Shown here in pieces: positions 1-9,095 of a stretch of 22,131 bases of DNA. The notes under the pieces were generated by a model. The model saw only the letters and a program-made list of their open reading frames with translations, did no database searches and was not told the DNA's origin. This DNA is from Ascoidea tarda (nom. inval.). Its lineage: Eukaryota; Ascomycota; Saccharomycetes; Ascoideales; Ascoideaceae. The DNA lies in NCBI GenBank assembly GCA_030560485.1, contig JAKTTS010000250.1:1-22131 (forward strand). The letters are read 5' to 3'. The stretch's first letter is position 1. Each line of letters starts with the position of its first letter. Position numbers and translations under genes: made by a program.

Positions 1-688
1 ATTCCCATGGCAAACCAGCCATGACATCGACAGCATCAGCACCACCAACACCAATGGCTAATTGACCTAAACCACCGGCATTTGGGGTATGAGAATCAGT
101 ACCGATCATTAAAGCACCTGGAAAAGCATAATTTTCCAAGACAATTTGATGAATGATACCAGAACCTGGTTTCCAGAAACCGAGATTATATTTGGCACAG
201 GCAGTGGCTAAGAAATCATAAACTTCTTTGTTCAAGTCAATAGCTCTAGCCAAATCCTTTGGACCACCGACTTGAGCTTGAATCAAATGATCACAGTGGA
301 CAGTTGATGGAGTTTGGACTTGGTCCATACCAGCAGACATGAATTGCAAGATAGCCATTTGAGCAGTAGCATCTTGACAAGCGACTCTGTCTGGTCTAAA
401 TTGCAAATAAGAGACACCTCTTTCGATTTCTTGTTCATGTGGGTTATCTAAATGACCATAAAGCAATTTTTCAGCATAGGTTAAAGGTCTTTTTAATCTT
501 TCTTGGACAATTTTAACATTTTCCAAGTTTTTCTTATAATTTATGAAAGAGTGGGATTCCAACAAGTTCATGTGAACTTTAGCATCTGGAGATAAAGTAG
601 AAGAAGCAGTAGCCAAACCACGAATTGAGGAGGAAGCCAAACAAGTACGGTTAGCACTTCTTGACAAGATTGAGCGAGCAGACAACAT
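1..688 (-). CDS. ACO1: Aconitate hydratase, mitochondrial (5' part, truncated by window edge)
   Basis: TCA-cycle aconitase, which converts citrate to isocitrate with a [4Fe-4S] cluster in the mitochondrial matrix. The reading frame from ATG at 688 gives 229 residues before the edge. Residues about 1-25 form a typical mitochondrial presequence ([14 protein letters not shown]..., Arg/Ser-rich, no acidic residues). The mature domain follows with almost continuous identity to yeast Aco1, including the active-site motif [10 protein letters not shown] (the Asp-His pair), [10 protein letters not shown] and [11 protein letters not shown] (catalytic His). The translation ends in the DAVDVMAG(L)PWE block. 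The cluster-ligand cysteines would lie in the missing C-terminal two thirds. The gene is divergent from PET112 and shares a 609-bp upstream region with it. No other in-frame Met precedes the presequence, so the start is well supported. Confidence 0.97.
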   Translation of the reverse strand, partial: MLSARSILSRSANRTCLASSSIRGLATASSTLSPDAKVHMNLLESHSFINYKKNLENVKIVQERLKRPLTYAEKLLYGHLDNPHEQEIERGVSYLQFRPDRVACQDATAQMAILQFMSAGMDQVQTPSTVHCDHLIQAQVGGPKDLARAIDLNKEVYDFLATACAKYNLGFWKPGSGIIHQIVLENYAFPGALMIGTDSHTPNAGGLGQLAIGVGGADAVDVMAGLPWE

Positions 689-1297
689 TATTATAGGGCA
701 GATACGATAAGAATATGAATAAGCAGAAATATATTACAAGCAGAAACCACAGCCGATTGTCAATTTCTCACAGCACAAACCAGACAGACCAATTCAGTGA
801 AGATATAGGAAAAACAAAAAAAAAACAAGTCAATTGAAGGAAAAGACAAAAAATACGTTATATCAAGGGAGTTATATTATCAAACAGGTTGGAGATCGAA
901 GGATGAGTAGAAAAGACGCTAAACGTAAGCAACGGCAGCTTACCTTTTGGCGTCCTCCTATTGCTCAATGGCCCTGTCCGCGGAGACGGCGCGGAAAAAG
1001 GATCCGAGTCGCAGTGGAACAGCGGCACGTCCCTACCACGGACCTCCACCCTCGGATTAATCACGTGTGTATATTGACAATTCCAGACCCCAAAGTCGAA
1101 GCGGCATTGGGGTTCAACAGGACCTCGGCTGGCGTGCAAGCTGTGTGCGCATGCGGAGTTCACGTGGTATGCATCTGCATGCATGGTTTTTGGAGCCTGG
1201 TTTGGCGACTGAGAATCGAGCCAAAGCGACAGCAGAGATCATCGTCACCACCACCATCGCCAGAAGAACAACAGAGCCACTGCTGGGTTTGGGGACA
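689..1297. promoter_or_regulatory. Divergent ACO1/PET112 promoter region with two CACGTG E-boxes and a GC-rich core
   Basis: This is non-coding sequence between two divergent starts. The ACO1-proximal part (about 690-900) is A-rich and holds a CCAAT at 789-793, a Hap2/3/4/5-type core of the kind known to act on ACO1 in S. cerevisiae. The middle (about 955-1290) is strikingly GC-rich for this window. It has a TCCGCGGA palindrome at 977-984 with further CGG triplets, which resemble zinc-cluster half sites. Two CACGTG E-boxes lie at 1062-1067 and 1161-1166, a core bound by Cbf1/Tye7-type bHLH factors. Open frames across this region show no recognisable protein and are treated as chance. Factor names are inference from the motif alone. 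Confidence 0.55.
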
Positions 1298-2995
1298 ATG
1301 ATGCGCTGCTGTTTCTCCTTGCCTCGTTTCACACTTCTTTCTTCTGCTCCTCTCAACTGTGTTGGCAGAAGGAGCTTCACCAAGACCGACAGGCCCTTGA
1401 AGAAACGAGCCAACAAGAAATTTATAATTTATCCTGAGTATCAACTAAAATGTGGTTTGGAAATCCACTCTCAGCTAAAGACTACTAGAAAACTATTTTC
1501 TTTTTCTGAGAACCATCAGTTTGACAACCTCACAAGACCCAACTCAAATGTATCTTACTTTGATATAAGTTTGCCTGGAACACAACCGCTATTGAATCCA
1601 GAAGCGCTTTTATTGTCCTTGAAGTGTGCAATAGCTTTAAATTCAAATATCAACTTGCATTCAACTTTTGATAGAAAACACTATTTCTATCTCGATCAGC
1701 CCTTAGGCTATCAGATCACTCAGCATTACAGTCCCTTTGCCAAAAATGGTTTTTTGAAATTACAAAAATCCAAAGATGATATAGACGAATTGGAAAAAAT
1801 TATCACCATTGATCAGATTCAAATCGAGCAAGATACTGGAAAATCCTTGCACTCTCCTTTAGAAAACCATTTGATTGAAACTAAAATCAACCTAGATAGA
1901 GCAAACATCCCTCTAATTGAATTGGTCACCAATCCAGATTTCGAAAATTTAAAACAGGTAAGAGCCTTTTTGAAAAAATATCAATCCATCTTGAAATTCC
2001 TAAATATCTGCACTGCTGACCTAGAAACTGGTGCAATGAGAGTAGATGTCAACATCTCCATCAATAATGGCAAAAGAGTAGAAATCAAAAACTTATCCTC
2101 CACTTCTGCGATAGCAAATGCAATCAAATATGAGTATCTTAGGCAAGTCAACCTAATTCAAAATGGCCAAATTAGCAAAATTAATCAAGAAACAAGGGGC
2201 TGGAATGGCTACTCAACTGAAAAATTAAGAGACAAAGAAACTGCAATCGATTATAGATACATGCCGGATCCTGAACTACCCCCAATCGTGTTGCATTCAA
2301 ATGTTATATCTGGCATAAAATCAAATTTTGTTCAACAATTACCTGATGATGTTATTGATAAATTAACTTCAAATCCCTATAATTTAAGAGTTAAAGATGC
2401 AAATCTACTAATAAGTGAAAAATACCCCTTGTTGTTAGAATACTATTTTATACTATTCCACTCAATTGTACCAACTGAAACTTTCTCTTCCGAAAATACT
2501 CAAATTGATGCTAAAACTCCAAGTAATTGGCTATTTCATCACTTTTTGGGAAACTTGACCAAATTCAATGTTCCCATCGGCCTTGATAATGGTACTCTAA
2601 CTGTATTTGATATATTGTCAGTTGAAAAATTTGCCGAATTGATAACTTTAATCTACGTTCATAAAAAAATAACAACAAGTACCGGCAAACTAATACTAGC
2701 TTACTTGGTTGAAAATTACAATAACCATCAGAATAAAAATCTCTCAATCAATGAAATTATCGATAAATTCGATTTAAACGCCCCTGAAAATTTAACCGAT
2801 GACCTTAATACTGAAATTGAACAAATTTGTTTAGAAATAATGGACCAATTTCAAAATATAGTAAACGATATTAAATCTGGTGAAAAGACTACTGGAATAA
2901 AATATTTAATCGGTATGGCAATGAAGTCTTGTCAAGGCAGAATTCAACCTAAAGTTTTTGAGGAGACGTTTGCAAGACTCATAAAAAATAAATAA
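1298..2995 (+). CDS. PET112: Glutamyl-tRNA(Gln) amidotransferase subunit B, mitochondrial
   Basis: GatB subunit of the mitochondrial GatFAB amidotransferase, which converts Glu-tRNA(Gln) to Gln-tRNA(Gln) for mitochondrial translation. From ATG 1298 it is 565 aa, close to the 541 aa of yeast Pet112. Residues 1-38 look like a presequence (MMRCCFSLPRFTLL..., basic, no acidic residue before the TKTDR segment). GatB blocks follow in order: CGLEIHSQL, FDRKHYFYLDQPLGYQI, IQIEQDTGKS, NIPLIELVTNPDF, GAMRVDVNIS, RVEIKNLSS and DYRYMPDPELPP, then the helical and YqeY-like C-terminal tail. A second ATG at 1301 is equally possible. The same frame stays open upstream with ATGs at 1151 and 1169, but these would put acidic, non-conserved sequence ahead of the presequence, so 1298 is preferred. 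Confidence 0.95.
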   Translation: MMRCCFSLPRFTLLSSAPLNCVGRRSFTKTDRPLKKRANKKFIIYPEYQLKCGLEIHSQLKTTRKLFSFSENHQFDNLTRPNSNVSYFDISLPGTQPLLNPEALLLSLKCAIALNSNINLHSTFDRKHYFYLDQPLGYQITQHYSPFAKNGFLKLQKSKDDIDELEKIITIDQIQIEQDTGKSLHSPLENHLIETKINLDRANIPLIELVTNPDFENLKQVRAFLKKYQSILKFLNICTADLETGAMRVDVNISINNGKRVEIKNLSSTSAIANAIKYEYLRQVNLIQNGQISKINQETRGWNGYSTEKLRDKETAIDYRYMPDPELPPIVLHSNVISGIKSNFVQQLPDDVIDKLTSNPYNLRVKDANLLISEKYPLLLEYYFILFHSIVPTETFSSENTQIDAKTPSNWLFHHFLGNLTKFNVPIGLDNGTLTVFDILSVEKFAELITLIYVHKKITTSTGKLILAYLVENYNNHQNKNLSINEIIDKFDLNAPENLTDDLNTEIEQICLEIMDQFQNIVNDIKSGEKTTGIKYLIGMAMKSCQGRIQPKVFEETFARLIKNK

Positions 2996-3257
2996 TTAAT
3001 TATTGCAAAGGAAAAAACCAACTTTTTAACAAAAAAGAAAACGGTATTATATTTCATCATATATATGCTAAAAACCTTGTATGTAATCCATAATCACCAA
3101 TTAAATGCAGCTCAAAGAATCTCTTAAATTTCAGTTTTCAAAATAGTGAAGTCTCAAAATATTTCCCTTGGTAAAATGTTATTCTATTCAGTTTCGTTTT
3201 TTTCATACCAATAATTGTAAAAATCGACTAGTATTAGCATTATTTTCCAGAAAAGTT

Positions 3258-4601
3258 TTAACTTTTTATTTTCTTAATTTTTTTCTCTTCTTCTCTTTTC
3301 ATCAATCGAAATTTCTTTGATCTCTCACTTATTCTTGGCTTTTTAACTTTACTACTTTTTTTAATCTTACCATTTTTAACGTATATATCTTTGCCTTTTT
3401 GAGCTCTAGAACCTTCTATTATAATATCTTTATTGATCTTAGCCTTTTCACTCTTGCTGAGCATTTTATTGGCTCTTCCAAATTTATTTTTATCAATTTT
3501 AATATTGTTTTGAACTAATAAACTATTAATTCCAGCAATTGAATTTGAAGGTTTAGTTGTTCTACAACGACTAATCCTAAGTGTTCTTCCTTTTTTAATC
3601 TTTTTGTTACTATTGCTACCATCATAATATTCAATTTCCTTATCATTGAGTAACAAAGCCTTGGAAACATGAATAAAATCATTGAATTGAAGATATGCAA
3701 AACCTTTTCCTACATTAGTTTTTGGATCTCTCACTATTCTAACATATTCAACATCGGTTTGTTTGATTGTCAATTTATTAACAAAATAGTTTCTCAAATT
3801 CTCTTCTTTTTCTTCAAAGTTAATATTTCCAATAAATATTGATCTATTATTATCTTTTTTAATTGGATGAGAAATTGAATCCACCCTTAAATGATTATTT
3901 AAAAAAAATGAATTATTTTCAGATAATGAATCATTGATTTTTTTCTGGTCATATTCTTTAAACACTAAATAACAATTTAGAGTATCTCTTGAATTATGAA
4001 AATTTTGCGCTTTAATTGCTAGCTTTCTTGGTAACGTATCTTGAAAAGAAATTGATCTAAATCTAATCGATTCAATTGCACCATATTTCAGGAATTTCTC
4101 TTTTAAAAGTTTGTAATCACTCTTGTTGGTGACAACTGATGAAGATAAATTTCCAATAAAAATAGTTCTTTCAGCTTTTTGCAACTCAGCTTCAGCATCT
4201 ATTTTAATTTCTTTTGGTTCTTGATTTTTCTCTTTGTTTGTATCATTATCACTATCGTTTTCATCATCACTGTCACTGTCGTGGTGAGGATTATTATCAG
4301 CCTTCTTTTCTTCAAAAGCAATTTGTTCTTCTGAGGGCTCTACTTCCGTTTCTATTTCAATTTCTTCAGTTTTATTATTGCCGACATCATTGCTTTTGAT
4401 ATTGTCTTTAGATTCTTTATTTTCTTCATCCAACAACTTCAGAAGATAATCTGATTCCAAATCTTCATTTTCATCATCATGATGACTCTTTTTCTTGCTT
4501 TTGGCTTTTATATTGTTGTGAACAATAGGTTTGGCTGACTTTGTATGGCTTTTCTTGCCATTTCCCTTGGACTTTTTAGATTTTCTAACAGTTGAGCCCA
4601 T
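3258..4601 (-). CDS. NOP12: Nucleolar RNA-binding protein Nop12 (two RRMs)
   Basis: Nucleolar protein needed for pre-25S rRNA processing and 60S subunit maturation. It is 447 aa, against 459 in S. cerevisiae. Residues 1-145 are a basic then acidic low-complexity tail (Lys-rich start, then Asp/Glu/Asn/Ser stretches), as in the family. RRM1 begins at about R145 (RTIFIGNL) and spans to about 245. RRM2 begins at R253 (RSIFIGNI) and includes the RNP1-like GKGFAYLQF. The last 100 residues are Lys/Arg-rich (ISERSKKFRLMKREEEKK) and match the Nop12 basic tail, which distinguishes it from other nucleolar RRM proteins. Its 3' end converges with PET112 across a 262-bp AT-rich gap. ATG 4601 is the first Met of the frame and gives MGSTVRKSKKSKG. 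Confidence 0.92.
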   Translation of the reverse strand: MGSTVRKSKKSKGNGKKSHTKSAKPIVHNNIKAKSKKKSHHDDENEDLESDYLLKLLDEENKESKDNIKSNDVGNNKTEEIEIETEVEPSEEQIAFEEKKADNNPHHDSDSDDENDSDNDTNKEKNQEPKEIKIDAEAELQKAERTIFIGNLSSSVVTNKSDYKLLKEKFLKYGAIESIRFRSISFQDTLPRKLAIKAQNFHNSRDTLNCYLVFKEYDQKKINDSLSENNSFFLNNHLRVDSISHPIKKDNNRSIFIGNINFEEKEENLRNYFVNKLTIKQTDVEYVRIVRDPKTNVGKGFAYLQFNDFIHVSKALLLNDKEIEYYDGSNSNKKIKKGRTLRISRCRTTKPSNSIAGINSLLVQNNIKIDKNKFGRANKMLSKSEKAKINKDIIIEGSRAQKGKDIYVKNGKIKKSSKVKKPRISERSKKFRLMKREEEKKIKKIKS

Positions 4602-5007
4602 TTATGTTTGTAATTGCACAATAACTTAATTGAATTCACTCTCTTCAACCTGTTTTCAAGTCTGAAAAATCTGAAAAATCTGAAAAATTTCCAAAAAAAA
4701 TTTTGTCACGTTCAGATCCAGTAGTGTGGGTTGAAATCAACCTCTTAAAATAGGAAACGACTTTTTTTGATTCTTTGATTTTGAATCCTAAAAATCATTA
4801 AAAGAGTTGTACAACTTCTCTTAAAAAAGATATTCTGTCATTTTTCTTTGTGTTTTGAAACTAATTTAATAGAGGGTTTTCGGCTCAATAAAACAAAAAA
4901 AAACAGTATATTAACATTAAATTTTGAATAAATTAACCTATATGCAGTAAATTTTTGAAAAGAAAAATATGATATTATATAAAAAAAAACAAAAAAACAT
5001 ATATTCA
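4602..5007 (-). promoter_or_regulatory. NOP12 upstream region with RRPE-like sequence in a 9-bp triple repeat
   Basis: This 406-bp gap separates the NOP12 start from the ATM1 stop. At 4661-4687 the unit TCTGAAAAA occurs three times without mismatch. The last copy runs on as TGAAAAATTT, matching the ribosomal RNA processing element (RRPE) core typical of ribosome-biogenesis genes such as NOP12. I found no PAC (GATGAG) partner. The rest is AT-rich and holds the ATM1 3' end signals, with nothing else recognisable. Confidence 0.5.
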
Positions 5008-7293
5008 TTATGTTGAAACACCAAGTTTTTGTTGCATTTTTTCTTTTAATTTTTTGACCCTTGATTCGTCCTCTTTCAACATTTGTTCTTCAAGATCTAA
5101 GTTTTCTTGAATATTCCATAATTCAGCATATAAGGAATCTGGATGCTGTAGTAATTCAAAGTGATTACCTTCTTCTTGAACATGACCATTTTGTAAAACA
5201 ATAATTTTATCACTATTAGCTATCGTTCTTAATCTATGAGCAATTGAAACTTGTGTGTTTTTATTTTCGTGAAATATTGTTTTAATTTCTTTTAATAAAG
5301 ATTGTTCAGTATGGGTGTCTAAAGCCGAAGTGGCTTCATCAAAAAATGTGATTGGAGCTTTCTTTAATAATAATCTTGCAATTGCTAGTCTCTGTTTTTC
5401 ACCACCAGAGATCATCATACCTCTTTCACCAACGATGGTGTTGACTCCATCTGGCAAATCTTCTATTAATTTATCTAATTTTGCATCCTTTATAGCTTTT
5501 TGAACTTCTTCATCAGTTGCTTTCAAATCACCATATCTAACGTTTTCAATAATGCTTTCATTGAATAAGGGGGTATCTTGTGGAACGACACCAATTGCTT
5601 TTCTTAAAGACTCCAATGAAACATTTTTGATATTCTGGCCATCGATTAAAATTTCGCCACTATCAACATCATAAAATCTGAAAATCAATTTTAAGATGGT
5701 TGATTTCCCAGAACCAGATGGACCAACCAAGGCGACTTTTTGACCAGCAGGAATCTTAAAGGACATGTTTTTAATAATTTGTCTATCGGGATGATAACCA
5801 AAGCAAACATTAACAAATTCTATATTTCCACCTGTTAAAATCAAAGGTTTTGCATTAGGTGAATCTTTAATTTTGATTGGAACTTTGTTATATTTGAATA
5901 ATGATTCCATATCCAATAAGGACTGTTTTAAATCTCTATAAACAGAACCAAGGAAGTTTAAGGGAACCGATAATTGAAATACCAACTGGTTGATAAGAAC
6001 CAAATCTCCTACAGTCAATGAACCATTTGAGACACCATTACAAGCCATATACATCATTGAAGTTAAAGCTGAAGTGAAAATAAAATTTTGACCAGAATTC
6101 AAAAATGCTAAAGAGGTTGCAACTTTAACTTTTGCATCATTATATTTTTTCAATGCTTTATCATATTTTGATACCTGGTAATGTTCATTGTTGAAATATT
6201 TTACAGCTTCGTAATTGATTAAAGAATCCAAAGCAATACTTGCAGCTTGATTATCAGCCTTATTTGAAATTCTTCGAAATTGAGTTCTCCAAGTGGTTGT
6301 TTTGATGGTGAAAATGGCGTAGGTTAACATTGTTAATAAAGTTACAGACGCGAAAGCAGAGCCATAGTTATAAGTTAAAATTGAACAAACCATTGTAATT
6401 TCAAAAGAAATGGGTAAAATATGGAAAACCATTGCAGTTAAAACATTAGAAATACCCTTTGTACCTCTATCAATAGCTCTTGTCATTCCACCGGTTTGTC
6501 TTGATAAATGGAAATTTAAATCCAATTTTAATAAATGGACAAAAGTATCATGAGCCACTGTATTGATTGCATTTTGAGCTACTCTTGCAAAAATAGCATT
6601 TCTCAATTCACCAAACAAAACAGAACCAAATCTAGCAGCACCATAAGCAAAAATAGTCCCACCAACTATTGTTGCAACGGTGCCAACATCGCCTACCCAA
6701 TCAATATTCATATCGTCGATAATTTGTTTAAAATAAAAAGGAACTTGAACGTTTAGCACCTTTGCCAGTATTAATAAGCCAAAGGCTACTATGACTCTAA
6801 ATTTTGCCCAGGGATTGTCCTTTGGCCATAATTTTGAAGCTAGCTCTTTAAGAATTTCCCATTCAGTGACTTTGATGTTTTCGTATAATTTAGCGACGAA
6901 TTGTTCATTGCTGACGATTTTTGAAGAATTATTTTTAATTGTGTTGTTGATAGTAGGAAGCCTTATAAAAGAATTTGTATGAAAAAAAGTTGAATTGAAA
7001 TTTTTACTAAGATTAATGTTTTGGTTTAAAGTGAAAAATGCCGAATTTTTGAAAAATGAGGGAAGACTATTGTTGATAATGACATTTTTTGAGTTTTTTT
7101 TCACAAAAGGTATTAGTGGTGAGGACACATTCTGATTAGAGTTTGCTAAAATGAGTTTATTAGCAGATGTAGAAGAATTGAATAGTCTGACTTTTAGAGT
7201 AATATTGATCTGATTTAGAAGTGGATTTTGGTGGAGGTAAGCCATTATGGGGAATGAATGAAGCACCGGTCTTAAAGAAGACCTTATGATCAT
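5008..7293 (-). CDS. ATM1: Mitochondrial ABC transporter Atm1
   Basis: Half-size ABC transporter of the inner mitochondrial membrane that exports a glutathione/sulfur-containing species needed for cytosolic and nuclear Fe-S protein assembly. It is 761 aa (yeast 690). The first ~130 residues are a Ser/Asn-rich, weakly acidic leader containing the targeting signal, longer than in S. cerevisiae. Six transmembrane helices follow (about 165-480). The WRTQFRR motif at W335-R341 corresponds to the glutathione-binding arginines of yeast Atm1, and [10 protein letters not shown] is family-specific. The nucleotide-binding domain has Walker A GPSGSGKS (from G524), signature ISGGEKQ (S629), Walker [13 protein letters not shown] (D652, E653) and switch His H686. 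The basic coiled tail [12 protein letters not shown] is typical. All catalytic residues are present. Confidence 0.96.
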   Translation of the reverse strand: MIIRSSLRPVLHSFPIMAYLHQNPLLNQINITLKVRLFNSSTSANKLILANSNQNVSSPLIPFVKKNSKNVIINNSLPSFFKNSAFFTLNQNINLSKNFNSTFFHTNSFIRLPTINNTIKNNSSKIVSNEQFVAKLYENIKVTEWEILKELASKLWPKDNPWAKFRVIVAFGLLILAKVLNVQVPFYFKQIIDDMNIDWVGDVGTVATIVGGTIFAYGAARFGSVLFGELRNAIFARVAQNAINTVAHDTFVHLLKLDLNFHLSRQTGGMTRAIDRGTKGISNVLTAMVFHILPISFEITMVCSILTYNYGSAFASVTLLTMLTYAIFTIKTTTWRTQFRRISNKADNQAASIALDSLINYEAVKYFNNEHYQVSKYDKALKKYNDAKVKVATSLAFLNSGQNFIFTSALTSMMYMACNGVSNGSLTVGDLVLINQLVFQLSVPLNFLGSVYRDLKQSLLDMESLFKYNKVPIKIKDSPNAKPLILTGGNIEFVNVCFGYHPDRQIIKNMSFKIPAGQKVALVGPSGSGKSTILKLIFRFYDVDSGEILIDGQNIKNVSLESLRKAIGVVPQDTPLFNESIIENVRYGDLKATDEEVQKAIKDAKLDKLIEDLPDGVNTIVGERGMMISGGEKQRLAIARLLLKKAPITFFDEATSALDTHTEQSLLKEIKTIFHENKNTQVSIAHRLRTIANSDKIIVLQNGHVQEEGNHFELLQHPDSLYAELWNIQENLDLEEQMLKEDESRVKKLKEKMQQKLGVST

Positions 7294-7683
7294 TTTTTAG
7301 ATATTGGAAGATACTTCGGGATATTTGAAGATATTTTGAGGTATGTAAAATATCTCAGATGTCGAGATAACGGGCTACAATCTGAAGCTACGAAGGAGAT
7401 TGAGTAGATGGTGGGTATTATATATGGAGCGAAGTGATTGACAATTCTGAGGTTCCACATACGCGGTTAGTGCAGAAACACGCGTGATGGCGCGTGCGGG
7501 AATAGTGAAATGTCACGTTTTGTGATGTTTTGAGAAGAGGGATCTCAAGCTGGATAAGAGATAGCACAAGTGAGATGAATGATGTAAAATGGATGGAAAT
7601 GAGTTCAATGAGGAAAAGTGAGTTAAATCGAATTGAGTTTGGTTGAAATAAAGATATAGTGAGATGCTATGTATAGAAGAGAT
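7294..7683 (-). promoter_or_regulatory. ATM1 upstream / GPM1 downstream region
   Basis: The 390-bp gap between the tandem ATM1 and GPM1 genes has no coding potential. Near the ATM1 start (7302-7345) lies a degenerate gatattt/gaagata repeat. At 7479-7486 there is a perfect CACGCGTG palindrome containing the MCB core ACGCGT, followed by GGCGCGTGCGGG. A TCACGTT lies near 7513. The part nearest GPM1 (about 7555-7660) is purine-rich on the plus strand and probably carries the GPM1 3' end. No factor can be assigned with confidence. Confidence 0.35.
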
Positions 7684-8466
7684 TTATTTCTTTTGGCCTT
7701 GGGCAGCAACAGCAGCAGCACCGGCAGCGGCAGCTTCTGGATCCAAATAGTAAGGGGGTTTGATTGGATTCAAAGTGGAGTCCAATTCAAAGACCAAAGG
7801 GATACCAGTTGGAATATTGATTTCAGAAATTTCTTCGGCAGTAATTCCGGTTAAATGTTTGTACAAACCTCTTAAGGAATTACCATGGGCTACAACTAAG
7901 ACAGTTTTGTTGTCTAACAAGTCCCTTGCAATGTCATCTTGCCAGTATGGTAATAATCTGTCAATTACCAATTTCAATGATTCGGTTTTAGGCAAGACAT
8001 TTGGGTCAATTTCTTTGTATCTTTCATCACCAAATTGAGAGAATTTGTTGTCATCGGCAATTGGTGGAGGAGGAGTATCGTAACTTCTTCTATAGGTTTT
8101 GAATAGCTCAGGGCCAAATTGGTTTAAAGCTTCAGATTTATCCTTACCTTGCAAGTCACCATAGTGACGTTCATTTAGTCTCCAAGTTCTTTTAACATCG
8201 ATGAATAGTCTGTCAGCAGTTTCTAAAGCAATATTGGCAGTTTGAATAGCTCTTGATAATTTAGAGGTATATAAGATGTCAGGTTTTAAGCCAGATTCCT
8301 TTAACAAGACGCCTGCTCTTTGTGCTTCGCTTCTGCCCTTTTCAGTTAGTTTAACGTCGACCCAACCGGTGAACAAGTTTTTCTCGTTCCATTCACTTTG
8401 TCCATGACGAACTAAGATCAATTTTTTTGGTTGAGAGGCAAAAGTTTTTGACAAAGAGTTGCTCAT
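7684..8466 (-). CDS. GPM1: Phosphoglycerate mutase (2,3-bisphosphoglycerate-dependent)
   Basis: Glycolytic and gluconeogenic enzyme interconverting 3- and 2-phosphoglycerate in the cytosol. It is 260 aa (yeast 247). The phosphohistidine motif [13 protein letters not shown] has the catalytic His at H21. [29 protein letters not shown] (acid/base Glu E99), RLLPYWQD and AHGNSLRG (second His, H194) are all intact. The C-terminal Ala-rich tail ends in QGQKK as in other yeast Gpm1. The start at 8466 is the only Met in the protein, so the N-terminus [15 protein letters not shown], about 12 residues longer than the usual MPKL start, must be real if the gene is translated from an ATG. Codons are strongly biased, as expected for a highly expressed gene. 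Confidence 0.98.
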   Translation of the reverse strand: MSNSLSKTFASQPKKLILVRHGQSEWNEKNLFTGWVDVKLTEKGRSEAQRAGVLLKESGLKPDILYTSKLSRAIQTANIALETADRLFIDVKRTWRLNERHYGDLQGKDKSEALNQFGPELFKTYRRSYDTPPPPIADDNKFSQFGDERYKEIDPNVLPKTESLKLVIDRLLPYWQDDIARDLLDNKTVLVVAHGNSLRGLYKHLTGITAEEISEINIPTGIPLVFELDSTLNPIKPPYYLDPEAAAAGAAAVAAQGQKK

Positions 8467-8760
8467 GGTGATACGATATCGAAGAATTGACGACAAAAAA
8501 GAAGAATTTTAAAACAGGAAAAACAGACAAGGAGGCAGTCTGGGGAAGACGAAGAGATGGCTATATATACAGAAGCAGGTGTGTGATACGACCACTATCT
8601 TCCTCTCATCTTGCACTAGCTGTGGTGGGCTAACCACCACAGCTATTGGCCAATCAGAAACCGCTGTTAGAGCAGCTCAGCTTCCCGGGAAAAGCAGGGT
8701 AGTTGTGTAAGCGCTGATTCAGCAAATAAAATATAAATATCACGTGTACTGCCTTCAAAA
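8467..8760 (-). promoter_or_regulatory. GPM1 promoter: TATA box, CCAAT palindrome, inverted repeats, E-box
   Basis: Reading away from the GPM1 start: TATATATA at 8562-8569, about 100 bp upstream of ATG; an 11-bp perfect inverted repeat (8618-8628 and 8634-8644, 5-nt spacer) built on AGCTGTGGTGG; directly abutting it, ATTGGCCAAT at 8645-8654, a self-complementary double CCAAT box (Hap-complex type); TTCCCGGGAA at 8682-8691, whose CTTCC resembles a Gcr1 site; and CACGTG at 8741-8746, the core used by Tye7/Cbf1-type bHLH factors on glycolytic genes. The motif positions are seen directly. The factor assignments are inferred from known yeast glycolytic promoters. Confidence 0.65.
8618..8644. repeat. 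Perfect 11-bp inverted repeat in the GPM1 promoter
   Basis: Arms at 8618-8628 (AGCTGTGGTGG) and 8634-8644 (CCACCACAGCT) are exact reverse complements around GCTAA. The element sits immediately beside the ATTGGCCAAT palindrome. It could be a dyad for a dimeric activator, or a hairpin if transcribed. Confidence 0.85.
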
Positions 8761-8772
8761 TACAGCGAAAAT

Positions 8773-8808
8773 AGTGAATATGGTGAATATAGTGAATATA
8801 ATGAATAT
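8773..8808. repeat. 9-bp tandem repeat (rrTGAATAT x4)
   Basis: Four adjacent 9-bp units, differing only in the first two bases, run from 8773 to 8808, with a partial AATG after them. It is a small minisatellite next to the distal end of the GPM1 promoter. Confidence 0.8.
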
Positions 8809-9037
8809 AATGCAAAAATTACAGTTGAAACTGCTGGTTTCGCTGGTAGCATGTTACGTTGAATTATTTTGACATTGCAGCGAATCTGATCACTCTCAGT
8901 TAGAGGGATAATAGGGATTTGCTACCATTGATTTTGTCATAAACAATGTGTTTAGTCTCTGGGTTCACCGGAGATTTGTTTTGAAACTATTGTCTTGTTC
9001 AATTGAACTGTTGTTAATCATTAACTGGATTAGCTGT

Positions 9038-9095
9038 GTATTTGTATTTGTATTTGTATTTTATTAGAAACTTGTAATATTTTATTAGAAACTTG
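9038..9095. repeat. Hexamer repeat (GTATTT x4) followed by an 18-bp direct repeat
   Basis: GTATTT occurs four times in tandem at 9038-9061. Overlapping its end, the 18-mer TATTTTATTAGAAACTTG is present at 9057-9074 and again, identical, at 9078-9095 with a 3-bp gap. Replication slippage is the likely origin. No coding or mobile-element context is seen. Confidence 0.85.

Noticed and set aside
834-1301. 155-codon open frame in the ACO1/PET112 intergenic region
   Set aside because: It begins at a non-ATG codon, covers a GC-rich promoter (GC-rich DNA has few chance stops), resembles no family, and overlaps competing open frames on both strands.
8901-8920. Resemblance to the I-SceI homing endonuclease recognition site
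   Set aside because: Only a partial match around GGGATAA; there is no intein, group I intron or endonuclease gene nearby.
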